The translations under genes and the position numbers were made by a program. Below are positions 51,895-61,082 of a stretch of 64,000 nt of DNA, piece by piece. The notes beneath the pieces were generated by a model. The model worked only from the letters and a program-made list of their open reading frames with translations, was not told where the DNA came from and did no database searches. Every line of letters starts with the position of its first letter. Position 1 is the stretch's first letter. The stretch comes from Lepidostoma basale (Eukaryota; Arthropoda; Insecta; Trichoptera; Lepidostomatidae), in contig JAHDVF020000501.1 of NCBI GenBank assembly GCA_022606425.2, forward strand, positions 1 through 64,000. The letters run 5' to 3'.

Positions 51895-52086
51895 TAAATC
51901 TCCATATTAAATAATGAATACGAATGAAAACGTCAGTTTTCTAGAAATTGTATTATATTTTACGGGAATGACATGTTTCGCCTTTCTAAGACATTTGATA
52001 ATGCCTTAGAAGGGCGTAACATGTCATTCCCATAAAATATAATAAAATTTCTAGAAAACTGACGTTTTTATTCGTATTAATTATAA
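51895..52086. mobile_element. HHP-A palindromic repeat, cleanest copy
   Basis: Near-perfect ~75-bp arms: AATACGAATGAAAACGTCAG .. GGGAATGACATGTTTCGCCT and GGGCGTAACATGTCATTCCC .. CTGACGTTTTTATTCGTATT, centre about 52000. Confidence 0.7.
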
Positions 52087-52087
52087 A

Positions 52088-52838
52088 CCTTAAGATGTTT
52101 GTAATTTCTGAATTAATTATATCGCGTTCCTCCGCTGTTACCAACAGTATTCGGAATTTCATCATAGTCCTGGCACTTTAACCCAGTTTAAGGTTTGTAG
52201 AAAACAATCAGGTACTTTGGAGTGACTCGTAATTCATAAATGACCGACCGGAAGTTCCCGGAAATACGAGCACAACAGTTCCTACGTTCTTTGTTTAAGA
52301 TCTAAGTACACGTCGTTCTCGTATTTAAACTAAGAGGTGATTGCAATTTGTGAAGAAATTTTCAGTTGTTTTCACATTACATTTATACCCTTAAACATAC
52401 AGAAAAACTTAATAACTGAAAATATAAGAAAATACAGGTTTGATGTCGAAATTCATATATAAAACATTTTTGCTGTTTTTTTTATAAATCTGTATTTATT
52501 TTATAAAAAGTCAACTATACGAGTATTTTAATTTGGTGACCTTATTATTACTCGTATTATATAGTTTTCTTTCAGGCTTAAAATATTTTATTTATAGTAA
52601 ACACTATAAAATCAGGTCGAATTCAAAACATATAAAATAATTTTACTGTTTTATTTTTAAGAACAAAAATTATTTTATAATAATGATGTAACCCTACAAT
52701 ATTTTTGCTGTGTGATTTTATTAGTACTTGCTTTATCTAGTTCGCCATTAAATTTAAAAACAATTTTTTTAAATAATAAATACAATCAAACTTTGGTATT
52801 AATTAAATAAATAATATAAATAAATAAACAAGCACTAT
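52088..52838. other. AT-rich stretch, nothing recognised
   Basis: No frame or repeat recognised. Confidence 0.4.
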
Positions 52839-52916
52839 GATATTTCAACATTATTACTGTTAAAACTTTATAACCTTGTTATAATATCACAATATATTTT
52901 TATTCACTGCGAATCT

Positions 52917-52959
52917 CGCGACAGCTGTTTCGCCAAACCGATGTTAGCTTCATCAGGTG
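52917..52959 (-). ncRNA. Hammerhead ribozyme, core complete (HHP-C left arm)
   Basis: CUGAUGA, extra A, helix II GCUAAC with GUUUGGC (G-U and a bulge), GAA, ACAGCUGU, C17. Helix I CAC opposite GCG: two pairs with an A-C between. Confidence 0.55.
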
Positions 52960-52985
52960 TTACAAAAAAATGAAGTTTTTTGTAA

Positions 52986-53027
52986 CACTTGATGATGCCA
53001 ACATCGGTTGGCGAAACAGCTGTCGCG
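52986..53027 (+). ncRNA. Hammerhead ribozyme-like motif (HHP-C right arm)
   Basis: UUGAUGA (C3 to U is the only core change), extra U, helix II GCCAAC/GUUGGC perfect with loop AUCG, GAA, ACAGCUGU, C17. Confidence 0.55.
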
Positions 53028-53091
53028 ACATTCTCAGTGAATAAAAATAAATTGTGCTATTTTAACAGTGTTTTAAATTTTTTTAAACACT

Positions 53092-53600
53092 TATGATGAA
53101 ACTTTGGTTTGATTTCAAAACACCTATATAAAACATTTTTACTGTTTATTTTTTTATAAAGGTATATATAAAATATAATAATGATGTAACCCTTCTATAT
53201 TTTTGCTTTGTGATTTTATTATTCTTCGTATAACCTAGTTTGCGTTTAAGCTTATAAGCTAATTTAAAATTGGATCTTTTTGGGAAGGATGTACAATATA
53301 TTTATTTATATTCAAAGGCTGATTCCTTCTCCAGTGTCACGTGTAAGGTCGTGGCTTACGCGGGTCTACCGTTTCTTTCATACAGAATTGAATTTCAAAG
53401 GAAAAAAGGATTTCGCTGATGTCCTTAAGTGTGCTTGACTTGGTTGTGTATCTCGATATCGTGTGTACTTGCGTAATCAACGTTTGCCAAACTTCCCGGG
53501 GTCGCGAAACTTTGCACAGATAAACAGTGTGAAGGCCAAAAGTCGGTAACTAAACTATATTACATGCTGGTAAATTTGATAAATCAATAACCGCGGATAG
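53092..53600. other. AT-rich stretch, nothing recognised
   Basis: Ends in a small HHP-A remnant (53605-53640, TGAAGTTTTATTATATTT). Confidence 0.4.
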
Positions 53601-53660
53601 TTATTACGAACTTCTGTTTTATTGAAGTTTTATTATATTTAAACTGATCACGGCAATTAA

Positions 53661-54186
53661 CCTTTCCCTTACAGTGCTAAAATAAAAACGCACGTTCCTG
53701 TTTGGGTAGTCAGTACCCAATCAAAAAATAGCGACTTTTAATCGGAAAAATAAGAACATTCATAGCTAATCCCCTTAATTAATTATAATTGAAGTCAAAA
53801 TTATAATAATTGAGATTTATTTGCTAAAAACATTTAAAAAAACATCTAGCAACGCTCACGGGAAGGAGACATAGGTGCACTCTGGTTGCAAGCCCGAGAG
53901 CTACTGCGGGCAGTGAGAACATTGAGCTCCACAGTGAAGTATGCAAGAGTGAGATGCGAATATAGTGTCGCGTACTCAGCGCTACGAATTTTGTTTCCGA
54001 TGTTCACAAAACACCTCCGATATACGCGATGAATTCTGATTATTATTAATATACTTTTTTTAATCAATGCGTAAATATATTATGGAGATTACCTAAAATC
54101 TTAACCTTGTATTTATTAAATGTATAGAGATATTGATGGTTATTAGAAGCAACGTGTAGAAGATACCCATCACAGGAAAGGGAGGG
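53661..54186. mobile_element. piggyBac-like TTAA MITE, copy 2
   Basis: Inverted relative to copy 1 (14146-14700): starts CCTTTCCCTTAC, ends GGAAAGGGAGGG, with TTAA at 53657-53660 and 54187-54190. Shares ATTCATAGCTAATCCCCTTA, GCAACGCTCACG, GTGAGATGCGAATATAGTGT and GATACCCATC with copy 1. Inserted into RTE1 sequence. Confidence 0.8.
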
Positions 54187-55255
54187 TTAAACTGATCACG
54201 GCAATTAAGTCGCTATACACGGAAAGCACTGCTGGTGTCAGAGTAAATGGAGATCTTACAGCCTGGTTTGATATCAATAAAGGTGTCAAACAGGGTTGCG
54301 TAATGTCCCCGTGGTTATTTAATCTGTAAATGGACAAATGTATGAAAGAGCTGAAAGGGTTGGATGTAGGTGCCAAAATGAGCGGAGTATCAGTAAGCTT
54401 TTCTTGTATGCGGATGACGCTGTCCTACTTGCAGACAACGAGCATGAACTACAAGTGCTGGTGAATTTTATGTATGAGGTATGCATGTGAAATGATCTGA
54501 TGATGAATGTTAATAAGTCCAAGGTAATGATTTTTGAAAAGGAAGAAACCATGACAGTCTACAACATTAGCGTGAATGGTGAAAATTTGGAGCAAGTAGT
54601 TGAGTTCGTGTATTTAGGTAGTATGTTAACAAGAGATGGGCGAGTGGAGAGGGATATTAAAAGAAGGGTTGGGGCAGGCAACAAAGTGAATGGTGCACTT
54701 AAAGTTGGCATCGCATACAAAAACCTATCCAAAAAAGCTAGAATGGCAGTGCACAATGGTGTTCTTCTACCGACCCTTATGTATGGATACGAAGCATGGA
54801 ACCGGCAAAAGAAGGATGAAAGTAGAATAAATGCAGTAGAAATGAGATCTTATAGACGAATGTGTGGATACTCTGTGTATGATAGAATGTCGAATGAAAA
54901 TATAAGAAGTGAATGCAGTGAGAATGATGGTGTTATAAACAAAATAATGAAGGGATCATTAAGATGGTTTGGACATATGGAAATTATGAATGAAGAAAGA
55001 ATCGTAAAAAAATTATAAGTTCACGATGTAAATGGAACCAGAAATAGAAGAAGACCGAGGAAAACGTGGCACGATCAAATAAATCAAATATTGAATGTCG
55101 GGCATGTGAGGAGTCAGAGAAATCGACGCGCGTGCATGACACGATGTATGAATGTTGAGGAATCGAGAGAAATATGTCAGGAAAGAAAAGTGTGGCAGTC
55201 CATTATTTCTGCCTACCCTTTCGGGGAGATGGCGTGATGGTTAGTAAATTAGTTA
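54187..55255 (+). mobile_element. RTE1 LINE, longest copy with RT core
   Basis: From LITAIKSLYTESTAGVRVNG and GVKQGCVMSPWLFNL (stop) through the catalytic YADDAVLLADNE at about 54407, a stop at ~54488, then a 172-codon frame (54500-55018: EFVYLGSMLTRDGRVERDIK, LLPTLMYGYEAWNRQKKDES, SLRWFGHMEIMNEERIVKK), a stop and RPRKTWHDQINQILNVGHVR to the 3' end GCCTACCCTTTCGGGGAGAT with GGTTAG tail. RTE-type reverse transcriptase primes on nicked target DNA. Three stops and missing N-terminal endonuclease make it dead. Confidence 0.8.
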
Positions 55256-55261
55256 ATATAA

Positions 55262-55385
55262 TAAAGTATTTAATATAAGTTTTATTATATTTTATAGGAA
55301 TGGTATGTTTCGCCTTCCTTAGGTATGAGGCTTTCTACGAAAGTATCAATGTGGCATGCCTAAGGAAGGCGAAACATGCCATTGC
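55262..55385. mobile_element. HHP-A palindromic repeat
   Basis: GGAATGGTATGTTTCGCCTT, CCTTAGGTATG and CATGCCTAAGGAAGGCGAAA, CATGCCATTGC. Helix III changed in parallel in both arms (ACAUAC / ACAUGC), unlike other copies. Confidence 0.6.
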
Positions 55386-55389
55386 AGAT

Positions 55390-55875
55390 GAGACAGCTTT
55401 TAAAGAGCCCGATAGGACCATAAGATGGCCGCGAGCTGCCGAAACGGATCGAAGCCTCAAAATCAGGTTGAATTAAACCAAATATTGGTGTATTATCAAT
55501 ATGTAGTCTTTAAATTTCAATTTTTATATGTAGTCTTTAAATTTCATAATAATATTCGTATTAATTGTATTATTTTATATGGAAGTGACATAGAGCATAC
55601 TAGAGAATCAAATATAATTGAATGGGCGAAAAATGTATTCCATTCATATTTAAAGCTTATCGAAAATAAAAATGTTTCCAATTTTGTATATAATCCTACC
55701 TTTGTATAATTTTTACAAATTTTATTTTAATATCTAGATATAAAAAAACTTGGTCATAATAATTTTATAACAATAGTATAATATACTAGGCATATACAGA
55801 AAGTAAGTGTACTCTCACGACCGGATGGATTTTATTTTCGACATGTTGGCTACAATTCTGTGTAGCACCCTTCCC
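55390..55875. other. AT-rich stretch, nothing recognised
   Basis: A 94-codon plus frame (55425-55709) has no recognisable domain. Confidence 0.35.
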
Positions 55876-56274
55876 CTTCACAACGAAACCGGTTCGAGAT
55901 CAGTATGTTGAGAAGTGTCGCGCGACAACACGTTTCGTGAAAAATGTCAATCCAAACTTTATTTCACAAAACATGTTTTGTTTTATTTCACTTATTATTT
56001 TTCGAGTATCAACCGGTTTCAAAAGCCCCTTGGCAACAGACGATAGTAGCGTACTACGAATACTGGCCGAATCCAGAATGATAATAAGATAAAATAAAAA
56101 AAAACACATTTTTCTTTCAGTGTGTCTGGTCTTGATATTCAATGGAATCCTCCTTAAAACAAAAACAATCATAGAAATATTCATGATTAGGTTCATCCAT
56201 TATATCGATATTCTGTTACGTAATATTTTTCATGGGCGTTAAACGTGCAATAATCTAAAAATTCCCACAATAAA

Positions 56275-56611
56275 TCATCCCTTACGGGGTGCGGAGTGGG
56301 CAATTCCTTAGCGCCGTATTTATGGCAGGATGTGTACCAGACTGGATATCCTGTTCGAGGAAAAGTCCCGCGATGGTAACCGGATATTATTGAGAAAGTG
56401 GATCGGTCTGGCAGCTTCCGATCCGAGGGATTTATGGGCAGTCAGGACGGCGTTCAAATTGCTACCAAATCTGGCGTTAAATTTATTAATTCGTAGGTGG
56501 CAACATGGGAAAAGTGAACAGGCTGAGCCCTGCTACGATTTTATACCTGCACGTCTAGAAGCTTCTAGAAGATTTAAGAAATTCATAATTCGAAAAACGA
56601 TCATTTTCTAG
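56275..56611 (+). other. Unidentified open frame, possibly coding remnant
   Basis: The 93-codon frame at 56330-56611 (KWIGLAASDPRDLWAVRTAF, LIRRWQHGKSEQAEPCYDF) has a balanced amino-acid mix unlike chance AT-rich frames, and the DNA is GC-richer here. No domain, splice pattern or repeat partner is recognised, so host exon and unknown transposon are both open. Confidence 0.25.
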
Positions 56612-56627
56612 CAAGCTCGATTAACTT

Positions 56628-56641
<14 letters not shown>

Positions 56642-56694
<53 letters not shown>

Positions 56695-56925
56695 ATACAA
56701 CAGGTCGTTTTGGACCCAATTACTGTATACAATTTTTATTTTTTAGCTATTATATTGATTCTCGTGACATGTGATAGGTAGCCAATCTATCGCCATTTTA
56801 TTGTCACGTGAATTCTACACCAGACCAAAGACAGTGTGACAATCACACTGCCATCGCCGGGAATCGAACCCAGGACCTTCGGCATGGAAGTCAGAGCTCG
56901 TAACCACTCTGCCACGAAGGTCGTC
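56642..56925 (-). mobile_element. tRNA-derived SINE1, full-length copy with poly(A)
   Basis: Minus strand: GACCTTCGTGGCAGAGTGGT, A box TGGCAGAGTGG (56904-56914), B box GGTTCGATTCC (56860-56870), body CAGTGTGATTGTCACACTGT, GTGTAGAATTCACGTGACAA, 3' segment ATTGTATACAGTAATTGGGT, and a 49-base A tail that appears on plus as T at 56642-56690. Intact boxes and a long tail suggest recent insertion. A (TA)n tract at 56629-56641 adjoins the tail. Confidence 0.8.
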
Positions 56926-56929
56926 GTTT

Positions 56930-57248
56930 TTCCTCGGCCTTCCTCTATTTCTAGCTCCATTCACGCCGTTTACATATACCTTCTTTACCATTCTGCCTTC
57001 ACTCATTCTTTCCATGTGTCCAAACCATCTTAATGACCCTTTCCTTATTTTGTTCATAACACTTTCATTCGCACCACATTCACTTCTTATACTTGCATTT
57101 GTCAATCCATCATATACAGATTTGTCACACATTCGTCTTAGAGATCTCATTTCTACTGCATTTACTACTTTCATCCTTCTTTTGCCAGTTCCATGCTTCA
57201 CTTCCATACATAAGGGTCGGCACAAGAACACCATTATGCATTAGCTTT
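56930..57248 (-). mobile_element. RTE1 LINE C-terminal piece, copy 12
   Basis: Minus: SLRRMCDKSVYDGLTNASIR, SECGANESVMNKIRKGSLRW, FGHMERMSEGRMVKKVYVNG, VNGARNRGRPRKN. Cut on its 3' side by the SINE1 at 56925. Confidence 0.7.
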
Positions 57249-57344
57249 TTTGGATAGGAATAAAACCTACGAGTAGGAATTGTTGTAGGGGGTTTAAAAA
57301 TTTCAGGAGGTTGGTAAAAATTGGTATATATATTTTTTTTTAAT

Positions 57345-57414
57345 AAAACGATTTCATGATGAGGTGCGGCAGATCGTATTTCTCATTGTGGAGAATGTGT
57401 CCCAAATATGCCAT
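57345..57414 (-). mobile_element. RTE5 fragment, left of the hAT element
   Basis: Minus: RKMAYLGHILHNEKYDLPHL, IMK matches RKISHLGHILRGEMYHLLQL. On the other side of the hAT element the same family continues in the opposite orientation. Confidence 0.5.
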
Positions 57415-57539
57415 CTTTCTAGCAGTGGCGGTACTCCCATAGAAGCCTAGAAGCCCGGCTTGCGTAAGAAATTTCAAATCAAACCCCCAAATCTAACTAA
57501 TCATAACAACAACAACAAACCATCACGCATAGCTTTTTT

Positions 57540-57740
57540 CATCTAAGGCAATTAAGATCTATAAAAATAAATAATCCCGTTGACCGTTTTAAAACATTAA
57601 TCAATTCCTTCGTCGTATCACGACTAGATTACTGCAATGGAGTCTACGCCAACATCCCCAAACAGTAAACCAATAAACTGCAGTCTGCATTCAACGCCGC
57701 AGCAATACTGATAAGAGGTGTGCTGAAGAGTTGTCACATA
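57540..57740 (+). mobile_element. CR1/L2-like LINE fragment inside hAT element
   Basis: NPVDRFKTLINSFVVSRLDY, CNGVYANIPKQ, stop, TNKLQSAFNAAAILIRGVLK and HITQHLRDL match SRLDYCNGIYENIPKQQINK at 61700. Confidence 0.65.
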
Positions 57741-57741
57741 A

Positions 57742-57837
57742 CACAGCATCTTAGGGACCTCATCTCTACCGCATTTATTCTGCTCTCATCCTTCTCCTGC
57801 CAGTTCCATGCTTCGCTTCCATACATTAGGGTAATCA
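57742..57837 (-). mobile_element. RTE1 fragment inside hAT element
   Basis: Minus: TLMYGSEAWNWQEKDESRIN, AVEMRSLR, same as 15360-15450. Confidence 0.6.
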
Positions 57838-58029
57838 TGCCCCCACATAAAACAACAACCCACCTAATCACCTTCCAACAATGTTCCCATCAGAGGATTA
57901 ACCACAAGTGCTTACCTCTGTAAGCCAGAAGAGGTTTTGATTCTAAATTTCTTAGGCAAGCCGGGCTTTTGGGCTTCTATGGGAGTACCGTCACTGCTTT
58001 CTAGACTTCACATCAGACAACAATTCTCT

Positions 58030-58232
58030 TCCTACTCTGTCTCTGGCTGCACCTCATCATGAAAGGGAAGATTGTGAGGGTAGGCGCGGTGTGGGAAGAC
58101 CCCAGATGTCCTGGCTCGAGAATATCAAGGAGTGAACCGGAATTCGGAGGGTGGGGAGTTGTTTCATCTGGCATAAGACAGAGAAGCCTACGTCATAGTT
58201 ATAGCTGACGTCGGAGGGACAAGATGGCACTC
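58030..58232 (+). mobile_element. RTE5 LINE 3' end, copy 5
   Basis: LHLIMKGKI, then with shifts RRGVGRPQMSWLENIKE, EWTGIRRVGSCF and VIVIADVGGTRW. No GAA tail remains. Confidence 0.6.
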
Positions 58233-58234
58233 CA

Positions 58235-58390
58235 AGAACAAGAGAAAACGATTTATTGTTTTTTGAACAATGATGTATAACTTCATATTGAATACAAAAC
58301 ATGGATAATGCCTTAGAAAGGTAAAACAAGTCATTCCCATAAATTATAGTAAAACTTCTAGATAAAAGCCATTTTTACTCATATTAAAAA
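58235..58390. mobile_element. HHP-A right arm
   Basis: TTATTGTTTTTTGAACAATG outer end, then GATAATGCCTTAGAAAGGTA, AAACAAGTCATTCCCATAAA, AAAACTTCTAG. Left arm deleted. Confidence 0.55.
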
Positions 58391-58560
58391 AATGTTTTTT
58401 TTTAAAAACTACTTCTGACCAGTCTGTTAATGCCAGCGAGCCTAGCGAAACCGATCGCTGTCGAAATAAATAAAAATGTGGAAGTAGTTTTTAAAAATGA
58501 ACTTCCCCCAAAAAATATCAGTAAAATCATTAAATTATTGTAAAATAAATGAAATTTATT
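58388..58560 (+). mobile_element. HHP-B repeat, copy 4
   Basis: Plus motif at 58420-58460: CAGU helix I, CUGUUAA core, GCCAG..CUAGC, GAAACCGAUC, GCUG. Outer arm GTGGAAGTAGTTTTTAAAAA. The left outer arm (AAAAACTACTTC) is joined directly to the motif. Confidence 0.55.
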
Positions 58561-58715
58561 TTCATTAATATAAATGTCTTCTAATAGTTTTATTAATGTT
58601 TATATGGAATAACATGTTTCGCCCTTCTAAGGCATTATCAAATGTTTTGATTTTATTTATATAAATTATTTAATATTCTTTACATCATTGTTCAAGAAAC
58701 AATAAAAAAGTTATT
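58560..58715 (-). mobile_element. HHP-A left arm
   Basis: AATGTCTTCTAATAGTTTTA, GGAATAACATGTTTCGCCCT, TCTAAGGCATTATCAAATG, then the outer CATTGTTCAAGAAACAATAA. Confidence 0.55.
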
Positions 58716-58828
58716 TATTTTCATACTTATAATGTAATACAACACAAAATGTATGTTTCTATACTTTTTTAATGTCATTATTTCAATAAATATTAATTCT
58801 TATAAAAAAAATTATAATATTTCTAATA

Positions 58829-58945
58829 CAGTGGAACCTCTCATAACGAGAATAATTCGTTCCAGAATCTTATTCGTTATGTGAAACACTCGTTAAGCAT
58901 CTGTTTGTTCGTTATGCGAATTACTCGTTATAAGAGGTTCCACTG
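58829..58945. mobile_element. pogo-type MITE with TA target site
   Basis: Ends CAGTGGAACCTCTCATAACG and, inverted, CAGTGGAACCTCTTATAACG, flanked by TA (58827-58828 and 58946-58947). The CAGTGGAACCTC terminus with TA target is typical of pogo/Tigger-like members of the Tc1/mariner superfamily. 117 bp, no coding sequence. A lone half-end AGTGGAACCTCGG occurs at 22033. Confidence 0.8.
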
Positions 58946-58999
58946 TAGGTGTGTGTTACCATTAATCATTCCTGACATAGAAGTTAATTTAATTATTTT

Positions 59000-59120
59000 C
59001 TTATTCTTCTTCCTTATTGTAGACCTGTGTGGCCTGTTCTCCAGAGTGTTGCTCCTCCTTTGAGGTAGATTCCCAGCTGTCCTTCCATCTTTCAGGAGGT
59101 CTTCCACGAGGAGTGTTATA
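59000..59120 (-). mobile_element. RTE2-like LINE 3' end
   Basis: Minus: PRGRPPERWKDSWESTSKEE, QHSGEQATQVYNKEEE; the plus-strand sister is 11640-11790. Ends at ATTCTTCTTCC (GAA-type tail). Confidence 0.65.
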
Positions 59121-59121
59121 A

Positions 59122-59400
59122 ACGGAATTATAAACGGAATGTAACTACGGAACTACGTTATAAACGGAACCAGAAAGAGAGTATGACCGAGGAAAACGTG
59201 GCATGATCAAATAAATCAAATATTGAATGTCGACCACGTGAGGAGTCAGAGAAATCCACGCGCGTGCATGACACGATGTATGAATGTTGAGGAAGCGAGA
59301 GAAATATGTCAGGAAAGAAAAGTGTGGCAATCCATTCTTTCTGCCGACCCCTTCGGGGAGACGGCGTGATGGTAAGTTGGTTAGTGAGTTAGTTAGTTAT
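59122..59400 (+). mobile_element. RTE1 3' end, copy 13
   Basis: NGTRKRVxPRKTWHDQINQI, LNVDHVRSQRNPRACMTRCM, NVEEAREICQERKVWQSILS, then CCGACCCCTTCGGGGAGACG and a TTAGTGAGTTAGTTAG tail. Confidence 0.7.
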
Positions 59401-59649
59401 GAGTATTTATAATGAAGGTATAACCATAATACTCGTATAACTAACTAACTATCTCATTTATCCCCTTTTAGGGAAATATCCCCTTTTAGCACCACCCTTC
59501 CGATAAAAGCCCTCTTTGTCAATGATACGAAAAAGTTGAAGACTAACCATCACGCCGTTTTCGTTAGGTACTGAATCACAATTATTTCGCTCTTGAATAT
59601 AAGAAAAATTAAAAACGTAATGATTATATTTAATGTTAAAATGTTACTC

Positions 59650-59945
59650 TAGTGTGTGTTGTTATCAACTATCAAGGTTCGAAAGATCTCACATCTGGGT
59701 CATATACTGCGTGGAGAAATGTACCACCTTCTCCAACTGATATTGGAGGGGAAAATTGAGGGACGCCGAGGGCCCGGAAGGAGACAAATGTCCTGGCTGC
59801 GAAACGCAAGGGAGTGGATCGGCATCCGAAGTGTGGATGAGCTGTTCCGAGCGGCGCAGGACAGGGACAGGTTCGCCGAGGTGATCGCCAACGTTGGGGG
59901 GACCCGACAGGGCACTTGAAGAAGAAGAAGAAGAAGAAGAATAAG
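59650..59945 (+). mobile_element. RTE5 LINE C-terminus, best-kept copy
   Basis: The 87-codon frame (59656-59919) reads VRKISHLGHILRGEMYHLLQ, LILEGKIEGRRGPGRRQMSW, LRNAREWIGIRSVDELFRAA, QDRDRFAEVIANVGGTRQGT, stop, then a (GAA)n tail to 59941. A C-terminal remnant of RTE-type ORF2. Confidence 0.75.
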
Positions 59946-60402
59946 TGTAAATATATCAACTGAAGCACAGATGGCAGTGCCCAATGAAGTTCTAGTGCCG
60001 ACCCTTATGTATAGAAGCTTGGAGTTGGCAGAAGAAGGATAAAAGTAGGATAAATATCTAATGATGAAGTAAGAAATGAATGTAAGGCAGATTGATAGCG
60101 TGATAAATAAAATAAGGAAAGGGGCACTAAGATGGTTTGGACATATGGAACGAATGGATGATACAATTATGGTTATAAAGATATACAAGAAGTGTGAATA
60201 GAAAAAGAAGTCGAGAAATGGCATGACCAAATTAATCAATTACTGAAAGGCGGCCATGTTTGTAGTAGGAACAATCGACGTGCGTGCATGTCACGATGTG
60301 TGAATGTAAAAGATGTGCGAGAGTTATGTCAGGATAGTACAATGTGACCATCCATCCTCTCTGCCTACCCTCCCGAGAAACGGCGTGATGGTTGGTTAGC
60401 TA
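59946..60402 (+). mobile_element. RTE1 LINE 3' end, copy 14
   Basis: VLVPTLMYRSLELAEEG-like start with shifts, RWFGHMERMDDTIMVIKI, WHDQINQLLKGGHVCSRNNR, RACMSRCVNVKDVRELCQDS, then CTGCCTACCCTCCCGAGAAA and GATGGTTGGTTAGC. It follows RTE5 with no gap. Confidence 0.7.
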
Positions 60403-60404
60403 TT

Positions 60405-60625
60405 TAAAATGTTAATAAGAATAAAAACGGCTGTTTTCTAGAAGTTTTATTATATTTTATGTGAACGACATTAAGGCATTATCAAATGTAGTAATAGTAG
60501 CAACGAAAATTGTATTTCACATAAAATATACGAAAACTCCTAGAAAACAGACGTTTTCACTCGTTTTAATTATTTAATATGGAATTTTACAACATTCCTC
60601 AAGAAACAATAAATTCTCGTAAATG
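60405..60625. mobile_element. HHP-A palindromic repeat, core eroded
   Basis: Outer arms GAATAAAAACGGCTGTTTTC, TAGAAGTTTTATTATATTTT and AAAATATACGAAAACTCCTA, GAAAACAGACGTTTTCACTC remain; the ribozyme part is lost. Ends CTCAAGAAACAATAAATTC. Confidence 0.6.
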
Positions 60626-60627
60626 AA

Positions 60628-61080
60628 AATGTTATATTTTATAAAACATTTGGTAATACAAAAGAGATATTTTAGTCAACCCTTCCCAAAAATACAATTT
60701 TTTTTATGATATAAACTATTATTTCGTTATTCAATTGGTTCCAATAGCCCTCAATTTTTATACTGAGTTCGTATCGATATATCATAATTACTCAAACCTT
60801 GTCACTTGTTACAAGAAAACCGTTTTTATTTGTATGCGTATGACAGTATTATATAACTAACAATTTTTTTAACATTGACGTTTCGTGAAGTTCCAGTTCA
60901 GACAGTTTGTCCCGTTCATTATAATATTACGTATATTTCATTAGTAAGGAACTATAATAAAAAAGGTCTATAAAATACTTTCAAACATGAGCTGCAAATG
61001 TAGTCTGCCACAGTTCGATAACAATTGTTGCACTGCAATTGTAGTCATCTGCACTTTAGGGGTTAATCAATCTCCAACGT
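60628..61080. other. AT-rich stretch, nothing recognised
   Basis: No frame or repeat recognised. Confidence 0.4.
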
Positions 61081-61082
61081 GA

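Larger units (their letters stand above)
52840..53090. mobile_element. HHP-C element, cleanest two-armed copy
   Basis: Arms ATATCACAATATATTTTTAT, TCACTGCGAATCTCGCGACA on the left and TGTCGCGACATTCTCAGTGA, AATAAATTGTGCTATTTTAA on the right are inverted around 52975. Both contain hammerhead motifs facing outward. Confidence 0.75.
57423..57996. mobile_element. hAT-type element carrying LINE fragments
   Basis: Inverted ends of about 60 bp begin CAGTGGCGGTACTCCCATAG (left) and CAGTGACGGTACTCCCATAG (right) and continue into AAGAAATTT. A perfect 8-bp duplication CTTTCTAG (57415-57422 and 57997-58004) flanks it, as in hAT transposition. The 574-bp interior holds a CR1/L2-like piece (57540-57740) and an RTE1 piece (57745-57835), neither with its own 3' tail. 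No transposase. Confidence 0.75.

Noticed and set aside
55880..56040. Further hammerhead-like inverted pair (GAAACCGGUU on both strands)
   Set aside because: No CUGANGA strand or clear helix II; position 17 is U. Too weak to call.
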